From the NCBI GenBank assembly GCA_020746835.1, contig JAGPNK010000009.1, forward strand, positions 868,001 to 932,000: a DNA stretch of 64,000 nt. The letters run 5' to 3'. Both the position numbers and the translations under genes were made by a program. This stretch comes from Stachybotrys elegans (lineage: Eukaryota; Ascomycota; Sordariomycetes; Hypocreales; Stachybotryaceae). Shown here piece by piece: positions 23,573 to 33,411 of this stretch. The notes under the pieces are model-generated. The model saw only the letters and a list, made by a program, of their open reading frames with translations, ran no database searches and had not been told where the DNA came from. Numbering within the stretch: position 1 is the first letter of the stretch; each line of letters opens with the position of its first letter.

Positions 23573-25061
23573 ATGGCCCGGGTTGTCACGACGCAGAGGC
23601 TCGTGTGCAAGGCATGCGGAGCCAAGTTTGGATACCGTACGTGAAGCAGCAGGATTGATCAATTAATGATCAGTCAGTTAACCTTGCCCGCAGAGTCCTC
23701 CCTCGTGCGCCACCAGCGGAAGACGTGCAACCAGTCCACGCCCCTGACGCTGCGGCGCAAGTCGTGCGTCGAGTGCGTGCACAAGAAGCGCAGATGCAGC
23801 CTCCAGCGGCCAAGCTGCGAGCGCTGCCGCAGGAACGGAACACTGTGTTCCTACGAGGGGGCCGCGCCTGAGCCCGACGCGCCGCCGCCAGTCCCGCCCA
23901 TACACATGCCCGAGTCGGCTGCCTTTGGCGACCCGTCTCCCCTCATGGGCTATGGAGAGCATCCCGCCATCCTGTCCGCTGTCTTTGACAACGCACTGTG
24001 CTACAGCGTTGACGACCTCGACTCCCTCACTGCCTCGCCCGACGTCTTGTCCCAGGACCTGATAACCATTCCGCATTCCGTCCTGCGGCAGCCCCAGCAC
24101 CCGCCCCAGCCATTCGTCATTGCCAACTCGGGAGGCTTGGCGTTGCACAGCATGGAGCTTATCCTGAGGGTGCTGAGGACGTACCCGGGCATGCTGGTCG
24201 ACGGCTTTGGCCATCCGCCCATCTTTCACCACTCCCAGCTTGATGCACGGCCGCTGCCGCTGCCCTTGTCTCACTGCATTACCCTGACCAAGATGTGGAA
24301 GGGCCAGAGCGAGGGATCCGGCAAGCTTGTCCACAATGCTGTGGTGTCCGAGGTCGACTCGCTTATCCGAGATGTGCGTTGGGTGTATTCCTCCTCCTCC
24401 ATGGTCTTGGCTGATGCTTACCTACCTCCTCAACCAGTTCCCGTCCTTTGACGCAGCCACGCAGACAGCCGCACTGCAAGCCATGGCCATATACGCAATC
24501 ATCATCCTGTCACCGTCAAAGGGCTGGATATCTGGAGCCTATGTCGATCTGTCGATTTTTCTGCGTCTTCGAAGCCTGGTTCAGCAAGTCGTGGCAAAGG
24601 ATCTTTTCCTCGAAGAAAGAGCAGAGCAGCAGCTCTCATGGGCCGCATGGATAGACATAACATCCAAAAGGCGAGCCATCCTGACCCTCTATCTCCTCGA
24701 ATTTGCCTGCGCACTTTACCAAGGCGTGTCTTCCTACGACTGCGTGGACCTGTCACCCATGCCTGCTCCGGCAGCCAAGGTCCTCTGGCAGGCCACCACA
24801 GAGGACCAGTGGAACCGCCTCTACAGGAAATGGCTCGAGAGATGGGCCGGCCAGCCATACATGCAAGCCGAATTCTTCCGGGTGAAGCCGGGCATAGCCA
24901 TGAATGCACGAGCAGAGAGGTGGTTTGCCGAAGCCGATGAGTTTGGCTTCATCATGGTTGGAATTGGTATGCTGCGCTCGTCCCGGATCATGCATGTGAG
25001 CTGACAAAATATAGTGAATGCTACCAACACCAACTTGGAGCCGGATTACGAATGGAACTGA
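23573..25061 (+). CDS. Transcription factor with C2HC finger plus Zn2Cys6 cluster
   Basis: Four exons (23573-23636, 23694-24373, 24438-24966, 25015-25061) give 439 residues. Joining exons 1 and 2 creates a finger C-x2-C-x12-H-x4-C (LVCKACGAKFGYQSSLVRHQ), followed within 15 residues by a canonical Zn2Cys6 cluster, CVECVHKKRRC then CERCRRNGTLC. The rest (about 165-420) is helical and has the layout of fungal zinc-cluster regulators lacking the usual fungal_trans domain: a dimer/ligand-like part, then RRAILTLYLLEF and LWQATTEDQWNRLYRKWLER. The last intron uses branch GCTGAC; without it the protein would end in an unrelated tail. It probably acts as a nuclear regulator. Its target is unknown; the convergent hydrolase gene is one candidate. 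Confidence 0.82.
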
Positions 25062-25379
25062 TTTTGACGACGTGCTGCTTACTTGCCCGGGCTTTGCTGT
25101 GCAATCATTTATACGAGGGAGTTGCTGGCGATGGTGGGAACTATGTGGTCGGCGTCACTATTCAAAGGTCGAGGAATGAAGCCAAGGGGGTTTCATCATA
25201 CACGATATCACGACGATACTTACACGCATCAGATTTCATAATATAATTGTGACCAAACGCTCGAATATGGCGTCTTGGACTGGCCAGAGGGTCAATTGTT
25301 TCGGCTCCAAAGATATTGACATACGTTCACCTCCGCCGTGTTGCATGCCATTCCGAAAACATATGCCAAGCCAACTCCG
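25062..25379. other. Convergent intergenic region
   Basis: It holds the 3' ends of the zinc-finger gene and the isochorismatase gene. Nothing else is recognised. Confidence 0.5.
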
Positions 25380-26020
25380 CTATGCAATGTCCTTGCTCTG
25401 CACAACTGTGGCAACTACATCGGCAAGTTCACACAGCGCAACCCTCTTCAGCTCATCTGCCTTGACACCTGGGATATCCCTATCGCCAACGCCATCTTCA
25501 ACCACAATGACGTCGAATCCATTCTCAGAAGCCTGGCGTGACGTCATGGAGATGCACACATGAGCCTGGAACAGAGTATGGAGTGGTAAGTAACATGCAT
25601 TCACCGCATAAGCCTTGGGATATGTTGACTGACCATGTAGCCGACGATGACCACCTGCTTCTTTCCGCTGTCTTGCAGCAGCTGAAGCAGGTTGGTTCCC
25701 GTGAAAGAACCGGGAGCCAGCTTCTTGATCACAGGCTCTCCATCCTTGGGCGTCAGCTCGCTGAACTCTTCCGCCAGCTCGGTCCCCGGCGTGAAGACGG
25801 GTGCACCCTCGGGGGTCTCATGGACGACGTGGAAGACGGGCGCCTTCGCAGCACGGTATTTTCCGAGAAGCGAGGCAATCACAGCGCGGGACGCATCGAC
25901 GTTGGCGACGGCCAGCTTGCCGGTGGCATGCTCGTTCTGGGCGTCGATGATGATGAGGGCGCTGCTGGCAGTTGAGGCTATGGAGGGGGAGAGCCCGAGC
26001 ATGGAGCGGAAGGATGCCAT
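25380..26020 (-). CDS. Isochorismatase-family cysteine hydrolase
   Basis: Exons 26020-25634 and 25565-25380 join in phase 0 over a 68-nt intron and give 190 residues, a normal length for the family. The catalytic triad can be read: Asp26 in [10 protein letters not shown], a Lys at 99 or 100 in [10 protein letters not shown], and Cys133 in GYMAHVC, which is formed at the splice junction. Members hydrolyse isochorismate, nicotinamide or other amides; the substrate is not predictable here. I start at the ATG in CAACAATGGC, a strong Kozak context. The frame is open upstream to 26182, and that Arg/Ser-rich extension could be a mitochondrial presequence in a longer form. A perfect palindrome lies 95-121 bp upstream. 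Confidence 0.87.
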
Positions 26021-26629
26021 TGTTGCGGTAGAGGAGAACCTTTTGTCCAATGTTGTGTGAAGGAGGGGACGAATTCGAGGATGGGACGTTGTAAACTTGA
26101 CGTTCGTTTGGCTTGCGGGGGAATTACTGTAATTCCCCCGCAGATGGCGAATGTATTGGGTAATACTACCTATTGTGGCCACCAGGCACCAAGTGGAAAT
26201 ACTAATTATCTACGCGACATACATAGTGTTGTCGAGTGATTTACTTTATCCTGTGAGTCGTCTTGGTGTTTGAGACTGTGATGAGGGGCATGGCCGGGCC
26301 CAAATATCATGACCTTGACGACCACTCCCGCCCTGGAGGTCGGACCAAGAGACATTTTCAGCCTGATATGTCCGTAGTTAGACGTAGTTGGTACCGAAAT
26401 TGCATTCCAACAAAAGCCGTACATGTCCAGAATGGTTTTGAGGCTATGCAGGCTAGTTCATACATGGTCGCTTAGATATTTGTCTTCATAAGTTGAGTAA
26501 TGACGAAATAGTGATGAGATGATGCGAATTTGATGCAAAAATTATACATTTACTTCACCCGTATGGGTAGTTTCTCTATCGAATGTTTATATAAGTGTTA
26601 CATGCGGCGTTTCTCATTTCCAGCGTAAA
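26021..26629. other. Isochorismatase promoter and phiA 3' flank
   Basis: It contains the 27-bp palindrome described separately. The part from about 26470 to 26629 is AT-rich and probably holds the 3' end of the phiA-like transcript. No other gene is seen. Confidence 0.5.
26115..26141. promoter_or_regulatory. Perfect 27-bp palindrome with GC-box-like ends
   Basis: Two 13-base arms, GCGGGGGAATTAC and its exact complement, flank a single T. The outer GCGGGG agrees with the SYGGRG consensus bound by fungal CreA/Cre1-type carbon repressors, present here in both orientations. It lies upstream of the preferred isochorismatase start; if the longer start at 26182 is used, it is inside the coding sequence. 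Binding is inference. Confidence 0.5.
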
Positions 26630-27208
26630 TTAGTTGCTGTAGTAGCAGTCGAGGGGCTCCTCAATGTCGACAGCGCGGGCGGAGAAGCCGAGGCAGTCCT
26701 TGTTGCCAGCGGGCTCCTCGACACCAGCGAGCCAGATGCTCCAGGCGCCGTCGATGCTGTTGGGGCAGGCCAGCAGGCCAGTGCCGTCAAAGCTGAGGTT
26801 GTTGGTCTCGTCGAGCACCCAGCCCTCGCGCTCGCCGTTGGCGGGGGTGGGCTCGGCGCCCGTGACGTAGCCGACCTTGCCCTGGCCCATGCCGGAGCGG
26901 TCGACGTAGACCTGCTGGCGAGGGTTGGAGGTGGCGTAGAGCCACAGCGTGTTGTCCTCGCTGTTGTGCTGGAAGTAGGCGGGCTGGTTGCCGTCCTGGC
27001 CGTAGCAGGAGGCGTCCTGCTCGGGCAGGTTCAGGAACAGGCTGTTCTGGGCGGCGTTGACGCGGCCGAAGTGGATGGGGCTGCCAGATCGCAGGGACAT
27101 GAGCTGGAAGTGGGTGACGTTGGGGTTGTCGGCGCGGATCTGGATCTGGGGAGCCGCGGGGAGAGCCGAGACGGCGGCGAGGAGAGAGGCGAAAGCAAAG
27201 GTCTTCAT
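26630..27208 (-). CDS. phiA: PhiA-like secreted cell-wall protein
   Basis: An intronless frame of 192 residues. Residues 1-16 (MKTFAFASLLAAVSAL) form a signal peptide followed by PAAPQ. The mature part has the family hallmark FQLMSLRSGSPIHF, then NAAQNSLFLN and the QQVYVDRSG strand, as in Aspergillus cell-wall protein PhiA, needed for phialide development and found in conidial or hyphal walls. Cysteines (four in the mature chain) may form disulfides. Codon use is strongly biased to C and G in third positions, as in highly expressed genes. A TATA-like element lies about 150 bp upstream. The frame extends upstream to 27349, but that part is His/Asn/Pro-rich leader, not protein. Confidence 0.8.
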   Translation of the reverse strand: MKTFAFASLLAAVSALPAAPQIQIRADNPNVTHFQLMSLRSGSPIHFGRVNAAQNSLFLNLPEQDASCYGQDGNQPAYFQHNSEDNTLWLYATSNPRQQVYVDRSGMGQGKVGYVTGAEPTPANGEREGWVLDETNNLSFDGTGLLACPNSIDGAWSIWLAGVEEPAGNKDCLGFSARAVDIEEPLDCYYSN

Positions 27209-27353
27209 TTTGGAGAGTTGGTTGTTGGTGGTGGTGGTGGTGTGGAACGAGTGTGGTTGATTGTGTGAGTTGGGGTTGGAGTTGTGTTGAAAGCGAAAGT
27301 GTTTGTGATGGTGATGGAAAGAAGAGGGTGGTTGAGACCGACATGCCATGTCC

Positions 27354-27362
27354 TATATATAC
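27354..27362 (-). promoter_or_regulatory. TATA-like element of the phiA-like gene
   Basis: A TATATATA run on the minus strand, about 146-154 bp upstream of the start codon at 27208, in an otherwise GC-balanced promoter. Confidence 0.45.
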
Positions 27363-29657
27363 GTCTTTGCTGTTCCTGCATTGTGCCTGCATTGTGCTGC
27401 ATCGCCACCCGGTTGTGCCGTCACTCCACCAGCGACGAAGATCACTTCGTGATTGTGGTTCTAGAAATGACATCACAAGCATTACCACGGAGAAGCCCTG
27501 AGGTCCCAAGGGGCCTCGAGCGGCTAGAGTGCCGAAGGGGACGGGGAATGCCGTGGGACCAACGAGCCGCCCAGCAAATCGGGCGGTCTCCGAGTCGGGC
27601 TTGGCGGGTAGAGAGAACGACCAAGCCTCAATCAGAACGCATGAAGGGCTAGAAAATCGCAATACCAATTCCAAGATTGGGAAAACCGGGGCTCTGGGTG
27701 AATTGTTCGGTCCAACACCTGACCAGCGGACGTGCCCCAACTTCTCGTATTCCATACTCCACCTGCTTTGCTGTTAAGGACAGGGCTCGTGGCCACTATA
27801 CGCCCAGGCTCTCCTTCTAGCCCCTTCTGCCACTGTCGTCAAGCCCTGGATATTTTTACTAACGCCAACCTTTTGCTTTGAGTCGGGCCCCTTTCCTTGG
27901 TGGATACTCCAGCGTGCACTGATGGCTGTCCTGTCATGACGGGCCCTCGGCACCGTTAGCTTGGTCGTTCGGATACAACGTAGCAATGCATGATGGTCTG
28001 CGTCGTCATCATCCAAGAATTGGCTGTTTACCTGATGACTCGAACTATCGTGTTTCCGATTCAAGGGACCTGCGGTCAGCAGGCATTGACTTGCCTCGGC
28101 TCTCGTATGTATTCCGTCGAGACATAGGCTCTAGCCTCAAATTCGAGGCTGTGAGATGGAAATACGAGATGCAGGAAAATCTTCACATAGGCTAAGACGC
28201 TTCAGCTGCAGGTGCAGCTACGACCACGATCATATCCAGTGAAACTTGAACATAGAGACCAAGCTCCCACGTACAAGATAGAGTTGTGGTTCGGCAGGCG
28301 AGCATACATAGTAAGAAGTTGCTTGCCTTCGTTGCCTGTGTCTTGCTTTTTCTTCTTTGTGTATATCTCCTCTACTAGATACAACTATGAAAAGTACCCC
28401 ATTGCGGTACACGAACAGGAAATCCCACATGACATATGAAAAGGCGGGATTGCAGATCATGCTTGTACTACCGCCTTGTCATTCTCTAGCTCATGAAGTT
28501 CGCTACCCTGTAGTGAGTTGGCTATCGCTTCATTGTCTACCTCTGTCTAGTTCTATGGGTAACGGAGCAACAAGCATTATTTACATAGGCTATTGTCCTT
28601 CCCTATTGTCTCTTTTCTTCCTTTTTCGCCATATATGCACATAGCTACTCTGTTAGATAAGCGGCTCTTAGTTCGGTTCAGAATCGCGGTTCAAGATGCC
28701 ACAAAGACAAGGTCATAATAATACGTGGTTACGAATAGATATAGCCCAAAACCGTCGGGTAAGACAAGTGAGTTGCAAACGGCACTTCGACAGGCATGGC
28801 TCTACAGACAAGAATGTTTATCCACATCCCTTGGCATGTCCCTTTGCTAAGTGACGGGATATCAACACATGCCGTTAGTCCAATGCCGATTATCTGATAA
28901 CTAAGGTCTAGGTCTTTGATGAATTGTCAGATGGTTGAATCTCGACGCCATGTATTTTGCGGTATTTCTTCCTTGATATGTCTGGAGTCATTGGGGGCTG
29001 GTAGAAAGCCCTGCCCAATACGGGAATTTCCAAGAGCCTGTCTGCCATCGTGGCATGTACTATCATCGTGTGTTGTCCTTGTCCTTCAAGATCGGGTGAG
29101 TGTTTGCTTACCTGACGACTCGGCATATCAAATCTCTGAGTCAGTACAAGGTTGCTAGTGGGGGATATGAACCGCCCATCTTTGCGAACAAGTCACGATA
29201 CGAAATGCCTGTTGAGGTGGATCAAGAGATCTACAGTTATACGAGGCAAGTTCCGACAGCTCTTCTCTTCGGTAGGCTAGAAGTCTCGTTGCGTAAAGCT
29301 GACGTCAACTCCTTGGCCTGAGCCACTGCCCGTCCTATTTCGATTGTGTCAAGGAAATTGCTGTACCGGGTATGATCATCTTCACAGGGGGTGATCTGCG
29401 CGTGAAAGCATGTTCGTATATAATTTGGTGGAGATAGACGTGTCCCATTACTTCAATGCGCCCAGATGTGAATTGCTTAATCCATTTATTTACGTAGCTT
29501 CGACGTCAGCCCCTAGCGAAGCAGACCAACAGCTCTACAATTGTGACAATTAGTGGCCTCTATTCCTGCCTTCTATTTTGTGGTATCGGGATGTACTGGG
29601 TTAAGCTCGAGTTGGATCTGTGGAAATTCCTAATGCCATTGACGTTACGATAAATGC

Positions 29658-29710
29658 CGGCGACTTTGAGGATGGCCCCTCTGACAAAATAGACAATTTC
29701 AGAATTGTTC
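29658..29710. repeat. Dispersed repeat, copy A
   Basis: A 27-base core starting GGCGACTTTGAGGA matches 30792-30818 at 25 of 27 positions. Similarity continues into AAATAGAYAATT and CAGAAWT words after a short gap. It looks like a decayed local duplication. Confidence 0.5.
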
Positions 29711-30064
29711 ATCACACAAGACCCAGCGCCATAGATGTTGCTTTTCATTGTTATGCAGTGATAAGCGTTGATGAACGGCTGCCCGATACAAGAGATTTAT
29801 GCAAAGCACCGAGTTGACAAGCAAGATATAAGGGCAGTTCTAGGTTGAGCCGAGAATAGTATGCTGTAGGTCCACACACACAAAGCTTCTATCCTCGATA
29901 GATCTTATTTAAGTATCCATTTTTAGTCGTCATGCTATCCAACCCGATACACAGATTGTGTAAGCTAAGTATGACATCTAAGACCCTACACAACCGTTGC
30001 AATCATTTAGTTCCATCATTTGCAGCCGGTATTGTTCGAAACCACTCCCCCAGGACCAAGTGTT

Positions 30065-30730
30065 CTAGAACCTCCGGCGACGGCTTGAGACACTTCCCGT
30101 CCCAACACGACGAAGCTCATCCAGCACCATAAAGAATAGCCAACCCTTGATGTTCTGATATGCCCATCTCTTAGTCGACATAGGGACTGCGCCATATCCA
30201 ACGACCCAGAGCCCAATAACCACGCCGCAGACTGTGCACCTCCTGATCAACTCACTGTTGCCAAACTCGGCAACTCCCAAGAGTATGGCCTCGGAGATAA
30301 GGAAAGGCCAATAGTTGCTCGGGTGCCACACGAAGCCAACGGGGGCGTCCCTCTCAATGCGCCCGTTGCGGATTGTCGAGCCGCCAGAGCTGCTCGAGGA
30401 GGGAACAAAGACGGCGAGGGGTCGCGTGAGGCCCGCAATGGTCCATTGGAAGTAGCATGCTGCAAGAAGAGCGAGACCGGCAAAGAGTCGATCAAACACC
30501 GAGCTTCCATGAATGTCCAGCAGCCAAACGACGGGCGTGAAGGGGATCGCGGCCGTACAGAGAAGAATAATGGTTAGGATGGCCGCCAACTGTCGAGCAA
30601 GGATGTCGTTTCTCCCCGGTGGGCTGGACCAAGCCCGCGTCGGTTCTGGTTCCGGGGCCGGCTCTGGGGGAGCTGCATGCTCGTCGCGCGCCATGCGCGG
30701 TCTTGGGGGTATGTTGTCGACTCGGGCCAT
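30065..30730 (-). CDS. Small multi-pass membrane protein, unknown function
   Basis: An intronless frame of 221 residues. The N-terminal 40 residues are Pro/Arg/Glu-rich (EPAPEPEPTRAW). Four or five hydrophobic segments follow: about 45-70 (AAILTIILLCTAAIPFTPVV), 83-108, 138-156 (WPFLISEAILLGVAEFG), 162-183 and 191-205. The C-terminus is basic (RVGTGSVSSRRRRF). No enzyme motif is visible. The pattern and length are typical of unnamed fungal integral membrane proteins. The start ATG is the first in the frame. Confidence 0.65.
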   Translation of the reverse strand: MARVDNIPPRPRMARDEHAAPPEPAPEPEPTRAWSSPPGRNDILARQLAAILTIILLCTAAIPFTPVVWLLDIHGSSVFDRLFAGLALLAACYFQWTIAGLTRPLAVFVPSSSSSGGSTIRNGRIERDAPVGFVWHPSNYWPFLISEAILLGVAEFGNSELIRRCTVCGVVIGLWVVGYGAVPMSTKRWAYQNIKGWLFFMVLDELRRVGTGSVSSRRRRF

Positions 30731-30791
30731 GACGGGTAACTCAAGTGTAGAGGGTGGGATTTCGTGTTCGTGTGCCCTAATGGGATATAGA

Positions 30792-30860
30792 CAGGCGACT
30801 TTGAGGAGGCCCCCTCTGACGATAAAGATGACAGCAAATAAATAGATAATTGGTCAGAAA
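30792..30860. repeat. Dispersed repeat, copy B
   Basis: Matches copy A at 29658-29710: 25 of 27 bases in the core, then gapped similarity. Copy B carries about 16 extra bases (around 30819-30834). Confidence 0.5.
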
Positions 30861-32476
30861 ATTCGATTGAGAAAAGCTTGACGCTTGTGGCTGTGGCGAT
30901 GCTGATATCAAAGTTTTCCAGCCACCAGGAGGTTCCGTCACGATACCGAAGGCTTCGGCGAGCGATGCAGTCGGGCTTGGAGACGGCTTGTTCCGGAACT
31001 CAAGTGTAGAGTGGAGGAGATGAGCTGGGTGAAATTCCGACACGACTTTCACGCAGATTCGAGCCAGGGAGCTATTATATAGAAGTCTGGACGGGACCAG
31101 TTGCTGCCTAGCATCACGCACGATCCACAAGCAAGTGCGGAATCCTTCAGGCCGATTGGTTTTATTAGATGGGACTTTGGGCAGCCCCCACGGAGCTTGA
31201 GGTCTCTTGAACCCGTACGAGCAGTTGCGGGAAAGAGTAGAGGGGGCCATTGGACAATGTGCTTATGCGTTGCATGGAAGGATTCTTGCACGTTACAGAG
31301 GCACAGAGCTCATCCCTATGAATGAGGCAGTGCTCTGCTTCCTTGGCATAAGCAGGCTCTCTTGTTGAGGCTCTGCAATACGCGGAGAAATTGAGAGAGA
31401 TGGTTTCCTCCATGGCGTGATTCCGTCGTCTTTGAGAGGGCACTCCCCCATTTAGTTCTCCGTCGGCCGCACGCTATGGCGCACTACGGGTAATTGTTGG
31501 TATTTTGGGACCCGGTCGCATCAGGCAACTCCCCAAGAGTGGCCTAGCATCCGGCTGTTTGATTAGAATGCAGGGGACATCGTGAATTTTAGGCTGCCGC
31601 TGAGAGACTATTGAATTCACGCCAGACTTGCTTGATGGGTAGTGGAAGGGGAGAGAAATTTCGAGGCGGCTCCCGTCTTGCTCGCCTCACCTCTTTTGCA
31701 TCCATGCCTGGCCACTGTGCTTGTGAGGATGAATACTGACGACATCATATATTTTTCTGAATGCGGTTTGGTGAATATCTCTCGGCAAAGTTTATTAGCA
31801 TGGATGTGATGCGGGCTGTAGCCAACATACCAGACACGAACCGAAACTAATGGGCGGACTTGGCTTCCTCGGCGAGGCAGTTAAGCAACCAATTGCGGTT
31901 GGAAATGCCCTTCAAAGGTACTGTCTTCATTCACATGGAAATATCACGGAGTGTGACCACGATGGCTTGACTTTTTGCCGAACGACATTCGCAGCCAAGA
32001 TTTGCTGGTCGAAATGTGACAAAATGGAAACGGTGTCGAGCCCAGTTTTGATGATATCGAAAGTGATTTGTGTATACGGGCCCAGTCGCGCAATCGCATC
32101 TGTGAAAAATTATGTATGCAACAGTGACGAGCGTAGGTGGCTGTCCAAGATATGCAGGCATGGAATGGAACCCCTGACGCCTGAGAGGCTGTCAGTAGCA
32201 TACCAGCCAGTTCAGAACCGGCGTAGCTCGTGATGATAACATTGCATCCGGAATAGATAGATTTCACTGGGGGTCTCGAGCTTGTCAGATGACAGGAGAC
32301 ATACCAACGATTGGCGTTGGCACTTTTTCCCCAGATGGATGAACATGACGTGATCTCAGCAATGAACATCTAAGATCAGTACAGTCCAGATACGAGATAG
32401 ACGTTACTAGGCTCCAAGACTTGCTTTTCTAGCCCGCCCCTTAGAATTCTCGTGGCAATGATGGGTTCTGTCTGGT

Positions 32477-32484
32477 TATAAATA
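32477..32484 (+). promoter_or_regulatory. TATA box of the secreted cupin gene
   Basis: TATAAATA lies about 80 bp upstream of the start codon at 32561. The A/C-rich leader between them (CACACACATCAGCATACGCA) is typical of a highly inducible fungal gene. Confidence 0.65.
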
Positions 32485-32560
32485 GGCAGAGGCCGACTGG
32501 GCATCGTAGCAAGACATACCAAAATCCACACACATCAGCATACGCATACACGTATTCAAA

Positions 32561-33160
32561 ATGCTTTTCAGTAAAGTCCTTCTGCCACTGGCAGCTCTTC
32601 TGAGTGCCGGAATCGCATCAGACCCTGCCCCCCACGACCAGCATGCCAGGGGCCTTTGGTCCTACGAAGGCTACTCGGCGAAGCAGGTGATCGATGCGCT
32701 GGATCTCACGTACCGAGACGACAACCGCTACTTCAGGCGAACACTCTACGACACTTCCATCATAGTTTATGATCGGCCCATCGTCTCAAACATCTATTTC
32801 CTCATCGACAAGGCCATAGGAGGCTCGTACTGGCACCGGCTCAATGGCACCCAAGTCTTCAACTACCACACCGGTGCCCCGTTGACTGTTTACCTCTACC
32901 ACGAGCATGAGAAGGTCGTTGAGAAGCTCATTCTCGGGCCCGATGTCCTTGCAGGCCAAAGTCCCCAGATCATCATCCAGCCGAATGTCTGGCAGCGCAG
33001 CGAGTCGCGCGGCAAGTGGACGCTGGCCGGAGCAAGCTGTAAGTCTACCAGAGTGCCAGGTCCATATATGTGTCTAACATTTCTTTTAGTATCTCCTGGT
33101 TACGTGGAGTGGGCTTACGAAGTTAAGCCAAAAGGCTGGAACCCTGTTACTTGGCATTAA
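32561..33160 (+). CDS. Secreted cupin-superfamily protein (DUF985/Cupin_5 type)
   Basis: Exons 32561-33038 and 33090-33160 join over a 51-nt intron (donor GTAAGT, branch CTAAC, acceptor TTTTAG) and give 182 residues. Residues 1-19 are a signal peptide (MLFSKVLLPLAALLSAGIA). The mature chain follows the DUF985 pattern: YFRRTLYD, SNIYFLIDKAIGGSYWHRLN, a PNVWQRSE strand and SPGYVEWAYEV near the end, expected to fold as a double-stranded beta barrel. Family members are mostly uncharacterised; a signal peptide is not usual for them. The intron is a multiple of three without stops, so retention would give a 199-residue variant. Confidence 0.8.
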   Translation: MLFSKVLLPLAALLSAGIASDPAPHDQHARGLWSYEGYSAKQVIDALDLTYRDDNRYFRRTLYDTSIIVYDRPIVSNIYFLIDKAIGGSYWHRLNGTQVFNYHTGAPLTVYLYHEHEKVVEKLILGPDVLAGQSPQIIIQPNVWQRSESRGKWTLAGASCKSTRVPGPYMCLTFLLVSPGYVEWAYEVKPKGWNPVTWH

Positions 33161-33411
33161 AGCAGACTTGCGCGTTCATCATCACGAGCATCACGCCGCC
33201 ACAAGAACCAGTAAGGAAGGCAGAAGACGAAGCTGCGTATTGCAGAGGCAGAGGAGGAATAGTATAGGCCAGAACACGCCTTAATTTAATAAAATTTCAG
33301 CTTCAAACATCGCTCTTGACCTTTAGTGATCAGCAGAGTTGGCATGATCCATGTTTCTGCGATGGCTATTTGCTTTGGTGGCCGAGCTTCCGTAACTAAG
33401 CCTGGAATACA

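Larger units (their letters stand above)
27209..30064. other. 2.9 kb region without a convincing gene
   Basis: The left end holds the phiA promoter, with TATATATA near 27354 and GT/GGT repeats near 27222-27240. The rest has only short frames. A segment at 29658-29710 is an imperfect copy of sequence upstream of the membrane-protein gene (30792-30860). Short stretches near 28020 and 29105 both encode CLPDDSxY in one frame, a hint of decayed sequence. No transposase or reverse-transcriptase motif is seen. Confidence 0.45.
30731..32560. other. 1.8 kb divergent intergenic region
   Basis: It lies between the membrane-protein gene (minus) and the cupin gene (plus). An AACTCAAGTGTAGAG word occurs twice (near 30738 and 30999), and dispersed repeat copy B lies at 30792-30860. 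A 141-codon minus-strand frame (31944-32369) has no recognisable domain. The right end carries the cupin promoter. Confidence 0.45.

Noticed and set aside
29160..29260. Possible tRNA, from a GGTTCATATCC B-box-like word on the minus strand
   Set aside because: No A box or acceptor-stem pairing at the needed distance; the B box has a mismatch.
31944..32369. 141-codon minus frame upstream of the cupin gene
   Set aside because: No domain, no good splice sites; fragments such as NVIITSYAGSELAG did not lead to a family.
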